A stretch of DNA of 64,000 nucleotides from CALZBJ01 sp945619025 (GCA_945619025.1 CALZBJ010000006.1:68695-132694), one strand, 5' to 3'. Numbered from the stretch's first letter, positions 1-8,234 are shown. Numbers and translations: made by a program. Notes: generated from the letters alone by a model not told the origin.

Positions 1-1272
1 TTCAGTTTTCACATGATAGGCACCGATGTGCTGAGTGATTCCACCGGCTTCATCGCTCGCAACGTGTTCTTTACGAATGTAGTCAAGGAGCGAGGTTTTA
101 CCATGGTCAACGTGACCCATGATGGTTACTACAGGCGGACGAGCCATTAAGAGTGAATCATCGCCTGATTCAATCGATGCGAGTAACTCATCTTCAAGGG
201 CATTTTCGCTTACAAATTTATAGTCATGACCCATCTCTTCAACCACAATCGCGGCCGTTTCTTGGTCAAGGACTTGGTTAATGGTAACCATTGAACCCAT
301 GTTCATCAGCGCTTTAATTACTTCAGCCGCTTTGATCGACATTTTGTGAGCGAGCTCTGATACGGTAATGGTTTCGCCAATTTCCACTTCGATTTTCTTC
401 GCTTCCGTTGGCATTTGGAAACCGTGTTCTGGGCGGCGACGTTGACTGTCACGGCCACGTTTACGGCGTCCGGGTTTGAGAGAGATCTCTTCTTTCTCAA
501 ACTCATCATCTTTACGACGGCGTTTGCGAGGGGCGCGCTGCTTACGTTCAACCGCTGGCTCCTCTTTTTTCGCTCGAGCTTTTTTAGGTTTGTGCGCAGC
601 TTCCATCTCCGCTTCGTCCTCTGTGTCGTTTGTATCCTCTACAGGATCATTTTGAAATTGGATATTAATTTTTGAAACGGTACTTTCGCTGGCAGAACGA
701 GCAGCTTCGGTCAAGCGTTGAATCTCTTCTTGACGTTTTTTCTCTTCAAGTTCTTTACGGCGACGCTCTTCGTCATCGCGTTTTTTCGCTTCTTCTTCAG
801 CACGGCGTTTGGCTGCTTCCATGCGCGCTTGTTGTGCTTTCGCTTCTTCGTCACGTTTTGCATCTTCTGCATCCCGTTTCGCCGCTAATTTAGCTTCTTG
901 AGCGGTTTTTTCTGCATCAACGGGCGCTTCTTTAGTCGCAACTGCATCGGTTGAGCGTGAAGATGACTCGGCAGGCGCTGTTGATGAATCGTTAGATTCA
1001 GCCTTTGGAGCGTTCTCGTGCGTTTCAACTTTGTCAGCTGGGGTAGTATTCGCGTGAGTGCTATCGATCACAGGGGCATCTGCAACAGTCTCATTGATGT
1101 TGTCAGCCGCTGCTTCCTCAGCATTACGTTTTACATAGGTACGCTTTTTACGCACTTCAACAGCTACGGTGCGTGCTTGCCCAGGGGTTGTTTCCACTTG
1201 CAACTCAGTATGGGTCTTGCGCTTTAATGTAATTTTACGTGGACTTTTGGTGTTGTTATCTTTATCACTCAT
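1..1272 (-). CDS. infB: Translation initiation factor IF-2, N-terminal part (cut by window edge)
   Basis: IF-2 is the GTPase that brings fMet-tRNA to the 30S subunit and promotes subunit joining. Reading from the ATG at 1272, the protein starts MSDKDNNTKSPRKITLKRKT and continues through a long, highly charged linker rich in Ala, Glu, Lys and Arg, typical of the N-terminal region of bacterial IF-2. The last residues before the edge contain the G1 motif GHVDHGKT, followed by TSLLDYIRK and the switch region GGITQHIGAY, so only the start of the GTPase domain is present. It is the last visible gene of the rimP-nusA-infB cluster, 40 bases after nusA. There is no frame break within the visible part. 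Identification is firm; the remaining half lies outside the window. Confidence 0.96.
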   Translation of the reverse strand, partial: MSDKDNNTKSPRKITLKRKTHTELQVETTPGQARTVAVEVRKKRTYVKRNAEEAAADNINETVADAPVIDSTHANTTPADKVETHENAPKAESNDSSTAPAESSSRSTDAVATKEAPVDAEKTAQEAKLAAKRDAEDAKRDEEAKAQQARMEAAKRRAEEEAKKRDDEERRRKELEEKKRQEEIQRLTEAARSASESTVSKINIQFQNDPVEDTNDTEDEAEMEAAHKPKKARAKKEEPAVERKQRAPRKRRRKDDEFEKEEISLKPGRRKRGRDSQRRRPEHGFQMPTEAKKIEVEIGETITVSELAHKMSIKAAEVIKALMNMGSMVTINQVLDQETAAIVVEEMGHDYKFVSENALEDELLASIESGDDSLLMARPPVVTIMGHVDHGKTSLLDYIRKEHVASDEAGGITQHIGAYHVKTE

Positions 1273-1312
1273 CTTATATCTTTCCAAGTAGACAAAAATT
1301 GTGTCTTGTTGA

Positions 1313-2809
1313 TTATTCTTCGAACCAGCTCTCTCTGGCTGCCATGATATATCTGCTTGCCTGCTCTTCGTCGATTGCAGCCATTTCACAGAGTTCATCT
1401 GTAGAGAGTTCTGCTAAATCGTCAAGAGTGCTGATATCTTTCTTCGCAAGCTGAATCGCGAGAAGCTCATTGCCATCAAGAAGACGAATAAGGTCGTCTG
1501 TCGGCGCCTGATCTCCAAGCGCTTTGATCATATCTTCTTGACGCTCAAGGGCTTCACGGGCGGCTTCACGGAGAGCTTCGATGACATCTTCATCAAACTC
1601 TTCAATTTCAAGCATCTCATTGACAGGCACATAGGCGACTTCTTCGATCGTAGAGAAGCCTTCGCGGATTAAAATTTCAGCCACTTCTTCATCCACATTG
1701 AGCTCTTCAGTAAAGAGATCGGCAATGCGAGTGGTTTCTTTGTGCTGTTTACTCTCCGCATCTTCGCTACCCATGACGTTTAACGTCCATCCGGTAAGCT
1801 CTGAGGCTAAACGAACGTTCTGTCCACCACGGCCAATGGCTTGAGAAAGTTTATCTTGGCTGACAGCGATATCCATCATGTGTTTGTCTTCATCAACAAT
1901 CACAGATACCACCTCCGCCGGTGACATTGCATTTATCACATATTGTACAGGGTTTGCATCCCATAAGACAATATCAACCCGCTCGCCAAAGAGCTCGCGC
2001 GTAATGTTTTGTACGCGTGAACCGCGCATTCCGACGCAGGCACCAACGGGGTCAATTCGTTTGTCATGAGATTTTACGGCGATTTTTGCACGGCTACCGG
2101 GATCACGGCTTGCCGCAACGAGCTCAATGGAGCCTTGATGAATTTCGGGAACTTCCAGCTCAAAAAGGACTTTAATAAGCTCGTTTGCTCGACGTGAGAG
2201 AATGATTTGTGGACCGCGTTGTTGGTCATCACGAATCTCCGTTAAGACCGCACGAAGCGTATCGCCGACACGGAACATCTCACGAGGAATGGTATTTTCT
2301 TTAGGAAGCAATGCTTCTGAGTTATCGCCAAGGTCAATAAAGAGATTGCCGCGATCGATGCGTTTGACCGTTCCACGAATCAGCTCGCCAATGCGATCTT
2401 CATATTGACGGGCAATGTGATGACGCTCAGCCACACGGATTTTTTGTGTGATCACTTGTTTCGCCGATTGGGCATCGGTACGGGCAAAAACGATATTTTC
2501 GATCTCTTCTTCAATGATCGCGCCCACCTCAATTTCAGGGTCGTCAATGCGTGCCGCTGAAAGGGTGATTTGGCGGGTAGGGGCTTGCTCTTCTTGCGGA
2601 AGATTATCGTCCACCACCATCCAACGGCGGAAAGTTCTGAAATTTCCAGTCGTTCTGTCGATTTCAATACGGAGATCGACATCGATGGAGAAGGTACGAC
2701 GTGCAGCCACCGCTAACGCCGATTCTAACGCAGCGAAGATCTCGTCACGTGAAATCCCTTTTTCATTAGATACTGTTTCAGCAACTAATAATATCTCTTT
2801 ATTATTCAT
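1313..2809 (-). CDS. nusA: Transcription termination/antitermination factor NusA
   Basis: NusA binds RNA polymerase and nascent RNA and modulates pausing, intrinsic termination and antitermination. The 498-residue product is close to the E. coli length (495). It begins MNNKEILLVAETVSNEKGIS, the conserved NusA N-terminal domain. An S1 domain follows at about residues 135-200 (GTVKRIDRGNLFIDLGDNSEA), then KH domains with VGACVGMRGSRVQ and QAIGRGGQNVRLAS. Two acidic helix-hairpin repeats end the protein (ILIREGFSTIEEVAYVP and LAKKDISTLDDLAELS), as in gammaproteobacterial NusA. It lies 21 bases after rimP and 40 before infB, so the three are almost certainly cotranscribed. Confidence 0.98.
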   Translation of the reverse strand: MNNKEILLVAETVSNEKGISRDEIFAALESALAVAARRTFSIDVDLRIEIDRTTGNFRTFRRWMVVDDNLPQEEQAPTRQITLSAARIDDPEIEVGAIIEEEIENIVFARTDAQSAKQVITQKIRVAERHHIARQYEDRIGELIRGTVKRIDRGNLFIDLGDNSEALLPKENTIPREMFRVGDTLRAVLTEIRDDQQRGPQIILSRRANELIKVLFELEVPEIHQGSIELVAASRDPGSRAKIAVKSHDKRIDPVGACVGMRGSRVQNITRELFGERVDIVLWDANPVQYVINAMSPAEVVSVIVDEDKHMMDIAVSQDKLSQAIGRGGQNVRLASELTGWTLNVMGSEDAESKQHKETTRIADLFTEELNVDEEVAEILIREGFSTIEEVAYVPVNEMLEIEEFDEDVIEALREAAREALERQEDMIKALGDQAPTDDLIRLLDGNELLAIQLAKKDISTLDDLAELSTDELCEMAAIDEEQASRYIMAARESWFEE

Positions 2810-2830
2810 AGTTGAACTCTCTCAAATGGA

Positions 2831-3307
2831 TTAAAATACGACCACAAGGCGTGCTCGATCAATGTTTGAAACCGGAATGGTTAACACCTCATCCGTTGCT
2901 TCGTTTTTATCGTCAACAATCGTTACGACGATCTCTTCTTCATTTACACCTTCGACCACAGCATTAAATTTACGGCGATTATTAATGACCGATTTCAATT
3001 GAAATGCAACAAGGTGATCGGGATAGGCTTTGAACTGTTCTACATCAAAGAAGATGCGGTCAAGCCCGGGAGAAGAAACCTCTAACGTATAGGGCATATT
3101 GATGGGATCGTGTACATCTAAGAGCCCGGTAATTTGACGACTTACAAGCTCGCAATCATCGATTGTAATCCCACCTTCTTTATCGATGTAGATGCGCAAA
3201 ATTGCGTTTTTAGTATTTGGATGAAATTCGATTCCCCATAGCTCAAATCCCATGGATTCAATCGAGGGCCTTAGAATTTCAGATAGTCCATAGGGATCTT
3301 TCTTCAT
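2831..3307 (-). CDS. rimP: Ribosome maturation factor RimP
   Basis: RimP assists 30S subunit assembly in the cytoplasm. The 158-residue protein has the family's two-domain form. The N-terminal alpha/beta domain contains the signature MGFELWGIEF and IDKEGGITIDDCELVSRQI followed by EVSSPGLDR. A C-terminal SH3-like barrel includes GVNEEEIVVTIVDDKNE and ends IDRARLVVVF. It is the first protein gene of the rimP-nusA-infB cluster and lies about 100 bases after the initiator tRNA gene, the order known in E. coli (metY-rimP-nusA-infB). A hairpin with a T run separates the tRNA from rimP. Confidence 0.97.
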   Translation of the reverse strand: MKKDPYGLSEILRPSIESMGFELWGIEFHPNTKNAILRIYIDKEGGITIDDCELVSRQITGLLDVHDPINMPYTLEVSSPGLDRIFFDVEQFKAYPDHLVAFQLKSVINNRRKFNAVVEGVNEEEIVVTIVDDKNEATDEVLTIPVSNIDRARLVVVF

Positions 3308-3362
3308 AGTCGTGTTCTACTGCCAATCTAATATTGTTAAAGAATTAAAAAATTATGCGTAA

Positions 3363-3391
3363 ACAAAAAGCCCGATCTAAACGACGGGCTT
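3363..3391 (-). terminator. Intrinsic terminator-like hairpin between tRNA-fMet and rimP
   Basis: On the minus strand the arms AGCCCG and CGGGCT enclose a short loop and are followed by TTTTTG. It lies directly after the initiator tRNA gene. It probably ends most tRNA transcripts and lets some polymerase read on into rimP-nusA-infB. Confidence 0.7.
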
Positions 3392-3404
3392 CTTATGCTT
3401 AATT

Positions 3405-3481
<77 letters not shown>

Positions 3482-3496
3482 CTAACTAGGTAAACT

Positions 3497-3524
3497 ATTA
3501 TATCTATTTTTTTGATAATTGCAA
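3497..3524 (-). promoter_or_regulatory. Sigma-70 promoter of the initiator tRNA
   Basis: On the minus strand TTGCAA (3519-3524) and TATAAT (3497-3502) are separated by 16 bases. The start would fall about 10 bases before the mature tRNA 5' end. Confidence 0.7.
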
Positions 3525-3556
3525 CTCTTATTTCTAAAGTTTCTTTTTTAACCCGA

Positions 3557-4924
3557 TCAATTCGGTGCAACATCAATGGTTTGGATTTCAATCGATGGGT
3601 TGTTCTCAAAGAGTTTATCCATCTCATCCGCCTCAGTCTCGTCTGATCCGTTTTCTGAGGTTGTCTCTAACGACGAGGAATGAGTATATAGAGTATCGCC
3701 GTCCGAATCAAGTAAATTTATCGATTGTGGTTCGGTGACGTTGATCTCAATCTGCGGTGAGTCAGCGGAATCTCCTTGATTGTTAGTGAGAATTTCAACG
3801 GGGAGCTCGAGTTTTTCCTCCTCAAAATAATCACTTTCGTCGACGTTTGTATCGATGGTTTTTATAATTAAGCTGTTTTCACTGCGCCATTCATTAAAGG
3901 CATCGGTTAACAGATCGCCATATTCATAATAGAAATCGGCATTTTCTGGAATCCCGTGAATGAGATTGTCGGGGGTATTGGTGAGATAGGGCTCATCGCG
4001 CTCTGTGGCCAGCGTCCAGCCGGATTTAAGCGTTGTGCCCGAAGGCGTTACCCGTGAAAAGCGCAGTTGCTGTTCGGTTTGTGTAGCAAACGAGATAAAG
4101 GCGTAGCCTAAATGGGGCGCACTACTTTTCATTGGGATCGCGAGATAGTCGAGTCGATAGAGCATCTCATTGCGATTAACTCCAAGGGCATCTCGTTCAC
4201 GCTGACTGCCAGTTAAAAGTGGTCCATCCGGCGCGACCGCCATCACCACTTTCCCCTCGCGCAGCCACGCTTGCACCTCAGGAATATGATTCCACCATAA
4301 GATATGATCTTTAATCTCACTATATTTATTAAGCGCCCGCTCACGCCCTTTATTGGTGGCAAGCAGCTCATAAACTTTATGTTTTGGTACACCATCGGCA
4401 AGAAGTGCGATCTCAAAGAGGTGGCGCGCATCATTCGGGAGTGCACGAAGTCCGGGATATCGGGTGACATTGAAGAAATCTTCCCAATAGCTTGGCGCGG
4501 TTCCATACAGATGAACGGGCGAGTAAGCAAGCACCGTCCCCGTGACTCGATAGCCAACGCCACATTTTTCCATGGCGGTCGGGTTTAACAGATCGTGATG
4601 CGGGAGCAGATTCCAATCGAGTGGCAGGAGCGATTGATTATCACAGCCTTTGCGTAATTGGTCTTTCGTGAGCGTTACCGCATTCCAATGATCGGGAAAG
4701 TGTTTAGGGGGATTGCTCGCGCTAATTTGGCTCTCACTGATGGCAATTTTCCCACGCTCCATAAAGGGCGCAAAGAGTGTGCTGCGAAACGCGGTCACTT
4801 CATGCTCATTAATCGCAATGCTCGCTTGCTCATTGGCAACGGCATGGAAACTTGAGAGAGAAAAGAGGGAAACCAACAGCCAATGTTTCATGTGAAACAA
4901 TGAGTCGTGCGTTTTTTTCATCAT
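3557..4924 (-). CDS. Secreted PotD-like solute-binding protein with acidic C-terminal tail
   Basis: This 455-residue protein resembles periplasmic spermidine/putrescine-type binding proteins (extracellular solute-binding family 1). The best match is SYWEDFFNVTRYPGLRALP, the place where PotD/PotF have a W-x-D-F-F-D...PGKRAL segment. KVVMAVAPDG and LGYAFISFATQTEQQ are also typical. A signal peptide lies in the first 30 residues (KHWLLVSLFSLSSFHAVANE). The last 95 or so residues form an acidic, low-complexity tail (EEEKLELP..., SDETEADEMDKLFE) that PotD proteins lack. No ABC permease or ATPase gene lies nearby, so it is an orphan. The start at 4924 has GAGGT upstream; Met-12 is an alternative that would give a more usual signal peptide. 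The ligand cannot be inferred. Confidence 0.7.
   Translation of the reverse strand: MMKKTHDSLFHMKHWLLVSLFSLSSFHAVANEQASIAINEHEVTAFRSTLFAPFMERGKIAISESQISASNPPKHFPDHWNAVTLTKDQLRKGCDNQSLLPLDWNLLPHHDLLNPTAMEKCGVGYRVTGTVLAYSPVHLYGTAPSYWEDFFNVTRYPGLRALPNDARHLFEIALLADGVPKHKVYELLATNKGRERALNKYSEIKDHILWWNHIPEVQAWLREGKVVMAVAPDGPLLTGSQRERDALGVNRNEMLYRLDYLAIPMKSSAPHLGYAFISFATQTEQQLRFSRVTPSGTTLKSGWTLATERDEPYLTNTPDNLIHGIPENADFYYEYGDLLTDAFNEWRSENSLIIKTIDTNVDESDYFEEEKLELPVEILTNNQGDSADSPQIEINVTEPQSINLLDSDGDTLYTHSSSLETTSENGSDETEADEMDKLFENNPSIEIQTIDVAPN
4884..4899. promoter_or_regulatory. Candidate parS centromere site 1
   Basis: The 16-mer TGTTTCATGTGAAACA matches the broadly conserved ParB-binding parS consensus TGTTTCACGTGAAACA at 15 of 16 positions. 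It overlaps the first codons of the PotD-like gene. Function is inferred from sequence only. Confidence 0.6.
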
Positions 4925-5040
4925 GGTAGACGCGACCTCAGTGAGTCAGAATGGGTTGAGAAGATATTTATACGAATTATCATATTAAATACGCGTGTCG
5001 TATATTACAATATCACGAATGAATTAACTAGGATTGCATT

Positions 5041-5370
5041 ATGTCATCACTCTTAATACTTTTAATCGCCATTGCATTTGAGGTGCTCGGCACTGTATGC
5101 ATGCGACTTTCAGAAGGTTTTGAGGTGATGTGGGCAGCGGGATTTATGCTTCTTTTTTATGGGGCATCGTTTGTGTCGTTTGTCTATTGCATACGGCGAA
5201 TTGAGATCTCAATTGCCTATGCACTCTGGACGGCGCTCGGAATGTTAGCCATTTCCCTTGTAAGTTTTATCTTTTTTGAAGAGGCGGTGACCTACCCAAA
5301 AGTGATTGCGCTCCTCTTCATTACCGCGGGGGTTGTGGGATTAACGCTTGAGAGTGTCGAGGAGTCTTAG
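5041..5370 (+). CDS. SMR-family efflux subunit A (keeps essential Glu14)
   Basis: Small multidrug resistance proteins are four-helix inner-membrane exporters that work as dimers and trade protons for cationic substrates. This 109-residue protein has four hydrophobic segments. Glu-14 lies in the first (IAIAFEVLGTVCMR), where EmrE has its proton/substrate glutamate, and YALWTALG aligns with the YAIWSG segment. The stop overlaps the start of the next gene by one base, so the two form a translationally coupled pair, as in paired SMR systems (EbrAB, YkkCD, MdtIJ). A polyamine or cationic-drug substrate is possible but cannot be read from sequence. AGGA precedes the ATG. Confidence 0.9.
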   Translation: MSSLLILLIAIAFEVLGTVCMRLSEGFEVMWAAGFMLLFYGASFVSFVYCIRRIEISIAYALWTALGMLAISLVSFIFFEEAVTYPKVIALLFITAGVVGLTLESVEES

Positions 5371-5726
5371 TGGAATTTTTTACAGCACTCCCATTGAGTG
5401 ATCACAACGCATGGATTATATTGGTCGCCGCTATTTTTTGCAGCGCCATCGGTACTACCTGTTTGAAGTTTTTAGCAAAAACGGGACAGTATCGTTATTT
5501 AATTGGTGTGATTGGCGGCTATGCCTGTTTCCTCATTTCGATTACGCTCGTTTTGAAGTGGATCGATATGGGAGTGGGCTATGCGGTGTGGTCTGGATTA
5601 TCAACGCTCCTGATGACGCTCTCAGGCGTTTTCTTTTTTAAAGAGAAATTGGGGCTTAGAAAGGTGGGCAGCCTGATCTGTATAATTGTCGGAGTCGTGA
5701 TTTTAAGCCTTGTAGACTCTTTTTAA
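5370..5726 (+). CDS. SMR-family efflux subunit B (lacks the essential Glu)
   Basis: This is the partner of the preceding SMR gene, 118 residues, starting at a GTG whose first base is the last base of the upstream stop codon. It has four membrane segments and SMR landmarks (AIGTTCLKFLAK, YAVWSGLSTL, FKEKLGLRKVGSLICI). In helix 1, where SMR proteins carry the proton/substrate glutamate, the aligned residue is Ser-25 (IFCSAIGTT). Such a subunit could not carry protons alone, so it probably works only as half of a heterodimer with the upstream protein, which keeps Glu-14. The N-terminus is about ten residues longer than in EmrE. Confidence 0.88.
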   Translation: MEFFTALPLSDHNAWIILVAAIFCSAIGTTCLKFLAKTGQYRYLIGVIGGYACFLISITLVLKWIDMGVGYAVWSGLSTLLMTLSGVFFFKEKLGLRKVGSLICIIVGVVILSLVDSF

Positions 5727-5851
5727 TATTGTAAAAGAATGTCGATTATTTCCAAAATAAATGGTATAACGTAAGGGTACGATGAGCTTAATAAAATTTG
5801 TAAGATTTTGTTTGTTTCAAGGCAAAATCGAGAGATAAAAGGAGTTACTAG

Positions 5852-6565
5852 GTGCGTAAAAGACTAAAAGTTGCTTGTGGAGATTGCAGTTTGCAGCGTT
5901 TATGTCTGCCTGTTGGTTTGGATGAAAGCGAGTTTACTAAGCTCGAAAAAGTGATTGCGCGGGGGAAGCCTCTGGCCCGAGGTAAACATATTTACTTCCC
6001 GGGAGATCCTTTTACCTCACTTTACGCAGTGCGTTCAGGAACGGTCAAAACATATAGCGTTGCCTCAGATGGTACTGAATATGTAACGGGATTTTACCTT
6101 CCCGGCGAAATTATCGGCCTTGATGCGCTCTGTACGGGCGTTCATCCATGCGGCGCTAAAACGCTCGAAACCAGCAGTCTCTGTGAATTACCCTATGATC
6201 ATCTTGAAGATTTAGCAGAACGCGTTCCCAATATCGCCAAACAGCTGCTCCGTATTATGAGCCAAGAGCTCCATTCGGATGAAAAGTTGTTAATGATGGT
6301 GGGTTCACAACCGGCGAAATCACGCTTAATTGCGCTGTTTCTAAGTCTTTCAACCCGTCTTTATCGACGGGGTTATTCCGCAACTGAATTTACTTTAAGT
6401 ATGTCGCGTGCGGACATTGGAAGTTACTTAGGCTTAGCCGTTGAAACCGTGAGCCGTCTGCTTAAAAAGCTGCAAGATCAAAGCTTAATTGAAGTGGACC
6501 ATCGCCAAATTAAACTGCTCGATATTGATCGACTGCGCGAAATGGTTAAACTCGATTTCGAATAA
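5852..6565 (+). CDS. fnr: FNR-type oxygen-sensing transcription regulator
   Basis: FNR is a CRP-family regulator that dimerises and binds DNA when its [4Fe-4S] cluster is intact under low oxygen. The 237-residue protein has N-terminal cysteines at 9, 12 and 18 (CGDCSLQRLC) plus Cys-111 (SSLCELPYD). These match E. coli FNR ligands 20, 23, 29 and 122. The cyclic-nucleotide-like beta-roll follows (LYAVRSGTVKTYS), then the HTH ADIGSYLGLAVETVSRLL. The recognition helix E-T-V-S-R matches FNR, which predicts the TTGAT-N4-ATCAA target. Two further cysteines (94, 100) sit in the sensory domain. The GTG start is chosen for AAAGGAG eight bases upstream. The gene stands alone, with its own terminator. 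Confidence 0.95.
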   Translation: MRKRLKVACGDCSLQRLCLPVGLDESEFTKLEKVIARGKPLARGKHIYFPGDPFTSLYAVRSGTVKTYSVASDGTEYVTGFYLPGEIIGLDALCTGVHPCGAKTLETSSLCELPYDHLEDLAERVPNIAKQLLRIMSQELHSDEKLLMMVGSQPAKSRLIALFLSLSTRLYRRGYSATEFTLSMSRADIGSYLGLAVETVSRLLKKLQDQSLIEVDHRQIKLLDIDRLREMVKLDFE

Positions 6566-6615
6566 TTTTTTGCTTATCGTCACGATCCTATTCGATCGAG
6601 GCGATGCTTGATAAA

Positions 6616-6664
6616 CGTGTTAATAATGGGAGTTCTCCCAAATTGATTATTAGCGCGTTTTTTT
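6616..6664 (+). terminator. Terminator of fnr
   Basis: Arms CGTGTTAATAAT and ATTATTAGCGCG pair over 12 positions with two G-T wobbles. A small inner palindrome (TGGGAGTTCTCCCA) sits in the loop and seven T follow. Confidence 0.8.
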
Positions 6665-6721
6665 ACGCCCGCTTTCTGATTATTAAAAATTCGTACGCAA
6701 TAAATACAAAAGCATTTTAGA

Positions 6722-6845
6722 TATAATATAACTGTTGCATGTAATGATTTATAGAGTGTTCCCTTATGTTGGACTCGCACAAAAACCCATTATCAAAAAG
6801 GTTATAAAAAAGCCGATCGCTCAATAGAGGATCGGCTTTTTGTTT
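6722..6845 (+). ncRNA. Candidate small RNA between fnr and tyrP
   Basis: A TATAAT at 6722-6727 is followed 80 bases later by a strong hairpin with T tail, with no sizeable reading frame between. That would give a transcript of about 110 bases starting near 6734. The only short frame inside is 13 codons from 6764 (MLDSHKNPLSKRL), ending just before the hairpin. The -35 element is poor. It is a possible sRNA or leader-peptide transcript; I recognise no family. Confidence 0.35.
6804..6845. terminator. Bidirectional terminator between fnr region and tyrP
   Basis: Arms AAAGCCGATC and GATCGGCTTT flank the loop GCTCAATAGAG. A-rich and T-rich flanks on both sides let it serve the permease gene on the minus strand and any plus-strand transcript. 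Confidence 0.85.
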
Positions 6846-6886
6846 TACTTTTAAATCAGACTCAATCCGATTTAATTCGATTCATT

Positions 6887-8107
6887 CTAACCCGTTACGG
6901 TCGGTAGTACATCGGTAAAGATCGATAAGAGGTAGGCGATCATAATCACTACCGCAAAGAGTGTTGCAAACACAAGCGCGGGTGTGCCGCCGCGAGTTTG
7001 CGTGCCTTCTGGGTGGGCGATACGCGCTTTATAGGTAAGGAGTACTGGAAGAATTACCCCGATAAAGGCGAAAATAATGCCCGCAAATGCGAACGCACTT
7101 AAGAAAATTTTCGGATAGGTGAACCCGACAATGATCGGCGGTAAGAAGGTGATTAAGCCGATGGTGATGCGGTCGTGACGAAGATTAAAATGCATTAATA
7201 GATCTTTCACCGCGCTTGATAGGCCAAGGGCGACACCGATATAAGAGGTGATGAGCGCTAAGATTGAGAATACGCGAATAATTTCACCTAAATGATTGCT
7301 GCCGGTGGTGACTTTAAACGCTTCAATCAGACCATTTAAGCTCGGATCTTTGTTTAAAATTTCAATTAAGGTCGATTGTTCAAGCACCCCGTGAGTTGCA
7401 AATTGCCACACGATATAGATGATGAAAATCCCCGTTGAGCCTAAGAAACACGCGAGCTTCACTTTTTTGTTATCGCCCTCGAGATACTCATTGATGGTTG
7501 GCGTACAGATGTGGAAACCAAAGGTCATAAAGAATACCGGCATCGCCGAGAAGAAGAGGAGATTGCTCGTCGGTGAGGCTTGAAGATTCGGCAGTGACAC
7601 TTTATTAAAGAGTAAAAAGAGGATCGCGATAAAGACGAGCACTTTCAGGGAGAACGAGATACGGTTGGTCACATCGGCGACTGAAATCCCGAGCGTGACG
7701 ATCAGACCAAAGCCAATGGAGAACATCAGTGAGGAGATTTTCCGCGCAAGATCACCATTTCCTGTCATCGATTCCGGCAGAAGGCCAAAGAGAAGGTCGC
7801 CGCTTCCGGTTACGTACGCCGTGAGCACCGCATACATAAAAAAGAGTAGAATAAAGTTGACGAAGAGGCGCCCATTTTTACCAAAATATTTTTCCGTGAG
7901 CGATGCAATTCCCGCATCATTTTTATCGTGTTGATGCACTTCCGCATATAAAAGCGCGGTGTAGGTGAGTAAAATCCAGAGTAGAAACAAGAGGACAAAT
8001 GTTAGTCCAAACCCCATTTGTGCTGACGTTAGTGGCATTGCCAGCATCCCCGCTCCGACGGCGGTACCCGCAATAATCAGGGTACTCCCTAAAACTTTAT
8101 TTTTCAC
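6887..8107 (-). CDS. tyrP: Aromatic amino-acid permease, TyrP/Mtr family
   Basis: Members of the hydroxy/aromatic amino-acid permease family import tyrosine or tryptophan with protons across the inner membrane. The 406-residue protein has about eleven hydrophobic segments. It begins with the family signature GSTLIIAGTAVGAGMLAMPL and continues with MAKPLT-like and FGFHICTPTINEY motifs, the latter typical of TyrP and Mtr. Length is normal (TyrP 403). It is transcribed alone, with a bidirectional terminator behind it and a divergent tRNA-Lys gene in front. Tyrosine versus tryptophan cannot be settled from sequence; TyrP is slightly favoured. An inverted repeat at 8194-8211 could be its operator. 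Confidence 0.88.
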   Translation of the reverse strand: MKNKVLGSTLIIAGTAVGAGMLAMPLTSAQMGFGLTFVLLFLLWILLTYTALLYAEVHQHDKNDAGIASLTEKYFGKNGRLFVNFILLFFMYAVLTAYVTGSGDLLFGLLPESMTGNGDLARKISSLMFSIGFGLIVTLGISVADVTNRISFSLKVLVFIAILFLLFNKVSLPNLQASPTSNLLFFSAMPVFFMTFGFHICTPTINEYLEGDNKKVKLACFLGSTGIFIIYIVWQFATHGVLEQSTLIEILNKDPSLNGLIEAFKVTTGSNHLGEIIRVFSILALITSYIGVALGLSSAVKDLLMHFNLRHDRITIGLITFLPPIIVGFTYPKIFLSAFAFAGIIFAFIGVILPVLLTYKARIAHPEGTQTRGGTPALVFATLFAVVIMIAYLLSIFTDVLPTVTG

Positions 8108-8193
8108 ATTGATATCCTTTTGAAATTTTTCTAATATTTTTATTATTTTTGGGGCAGAAATTAATCTTTAAACCTCAATTATTGATAGTAAAT

Positions 8194-8211
8194 GACTTTT
8201 GAAATAAAGTC
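8194..8211. promoter_or_regulatory. Inverted repeat between tyrP and tRNA-Lys
   Basis: GACTTT and AAAGTC are perfect arms separated by six bases. This is the 6-6-6 geometry of a TyrR box, though the arm sequence differs from the TGTAAA consensus. It may be an operator for the permease. Confidence 0.3.
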
Positions 8212-8234
8212 GAAAAAAAAGAATGAAAAAAGAT

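Noticed and set aside
415..1227. Several plus-strand frames opposite infB
   Set aside because: They result from the repetitive charged linker of IF-2 read on the other strand.
2448..2834. Long plus-strand frame opposite nusA
   Set aside because: It is a shadow of the nusA coding frame, with no ribosome site and no recognisable domain.
6580..6780. 66-codon minus-strand frame after fnr
   Set aside because: It runs through the fnr terminator hairpin, has no ribosome site and no family resemblance.
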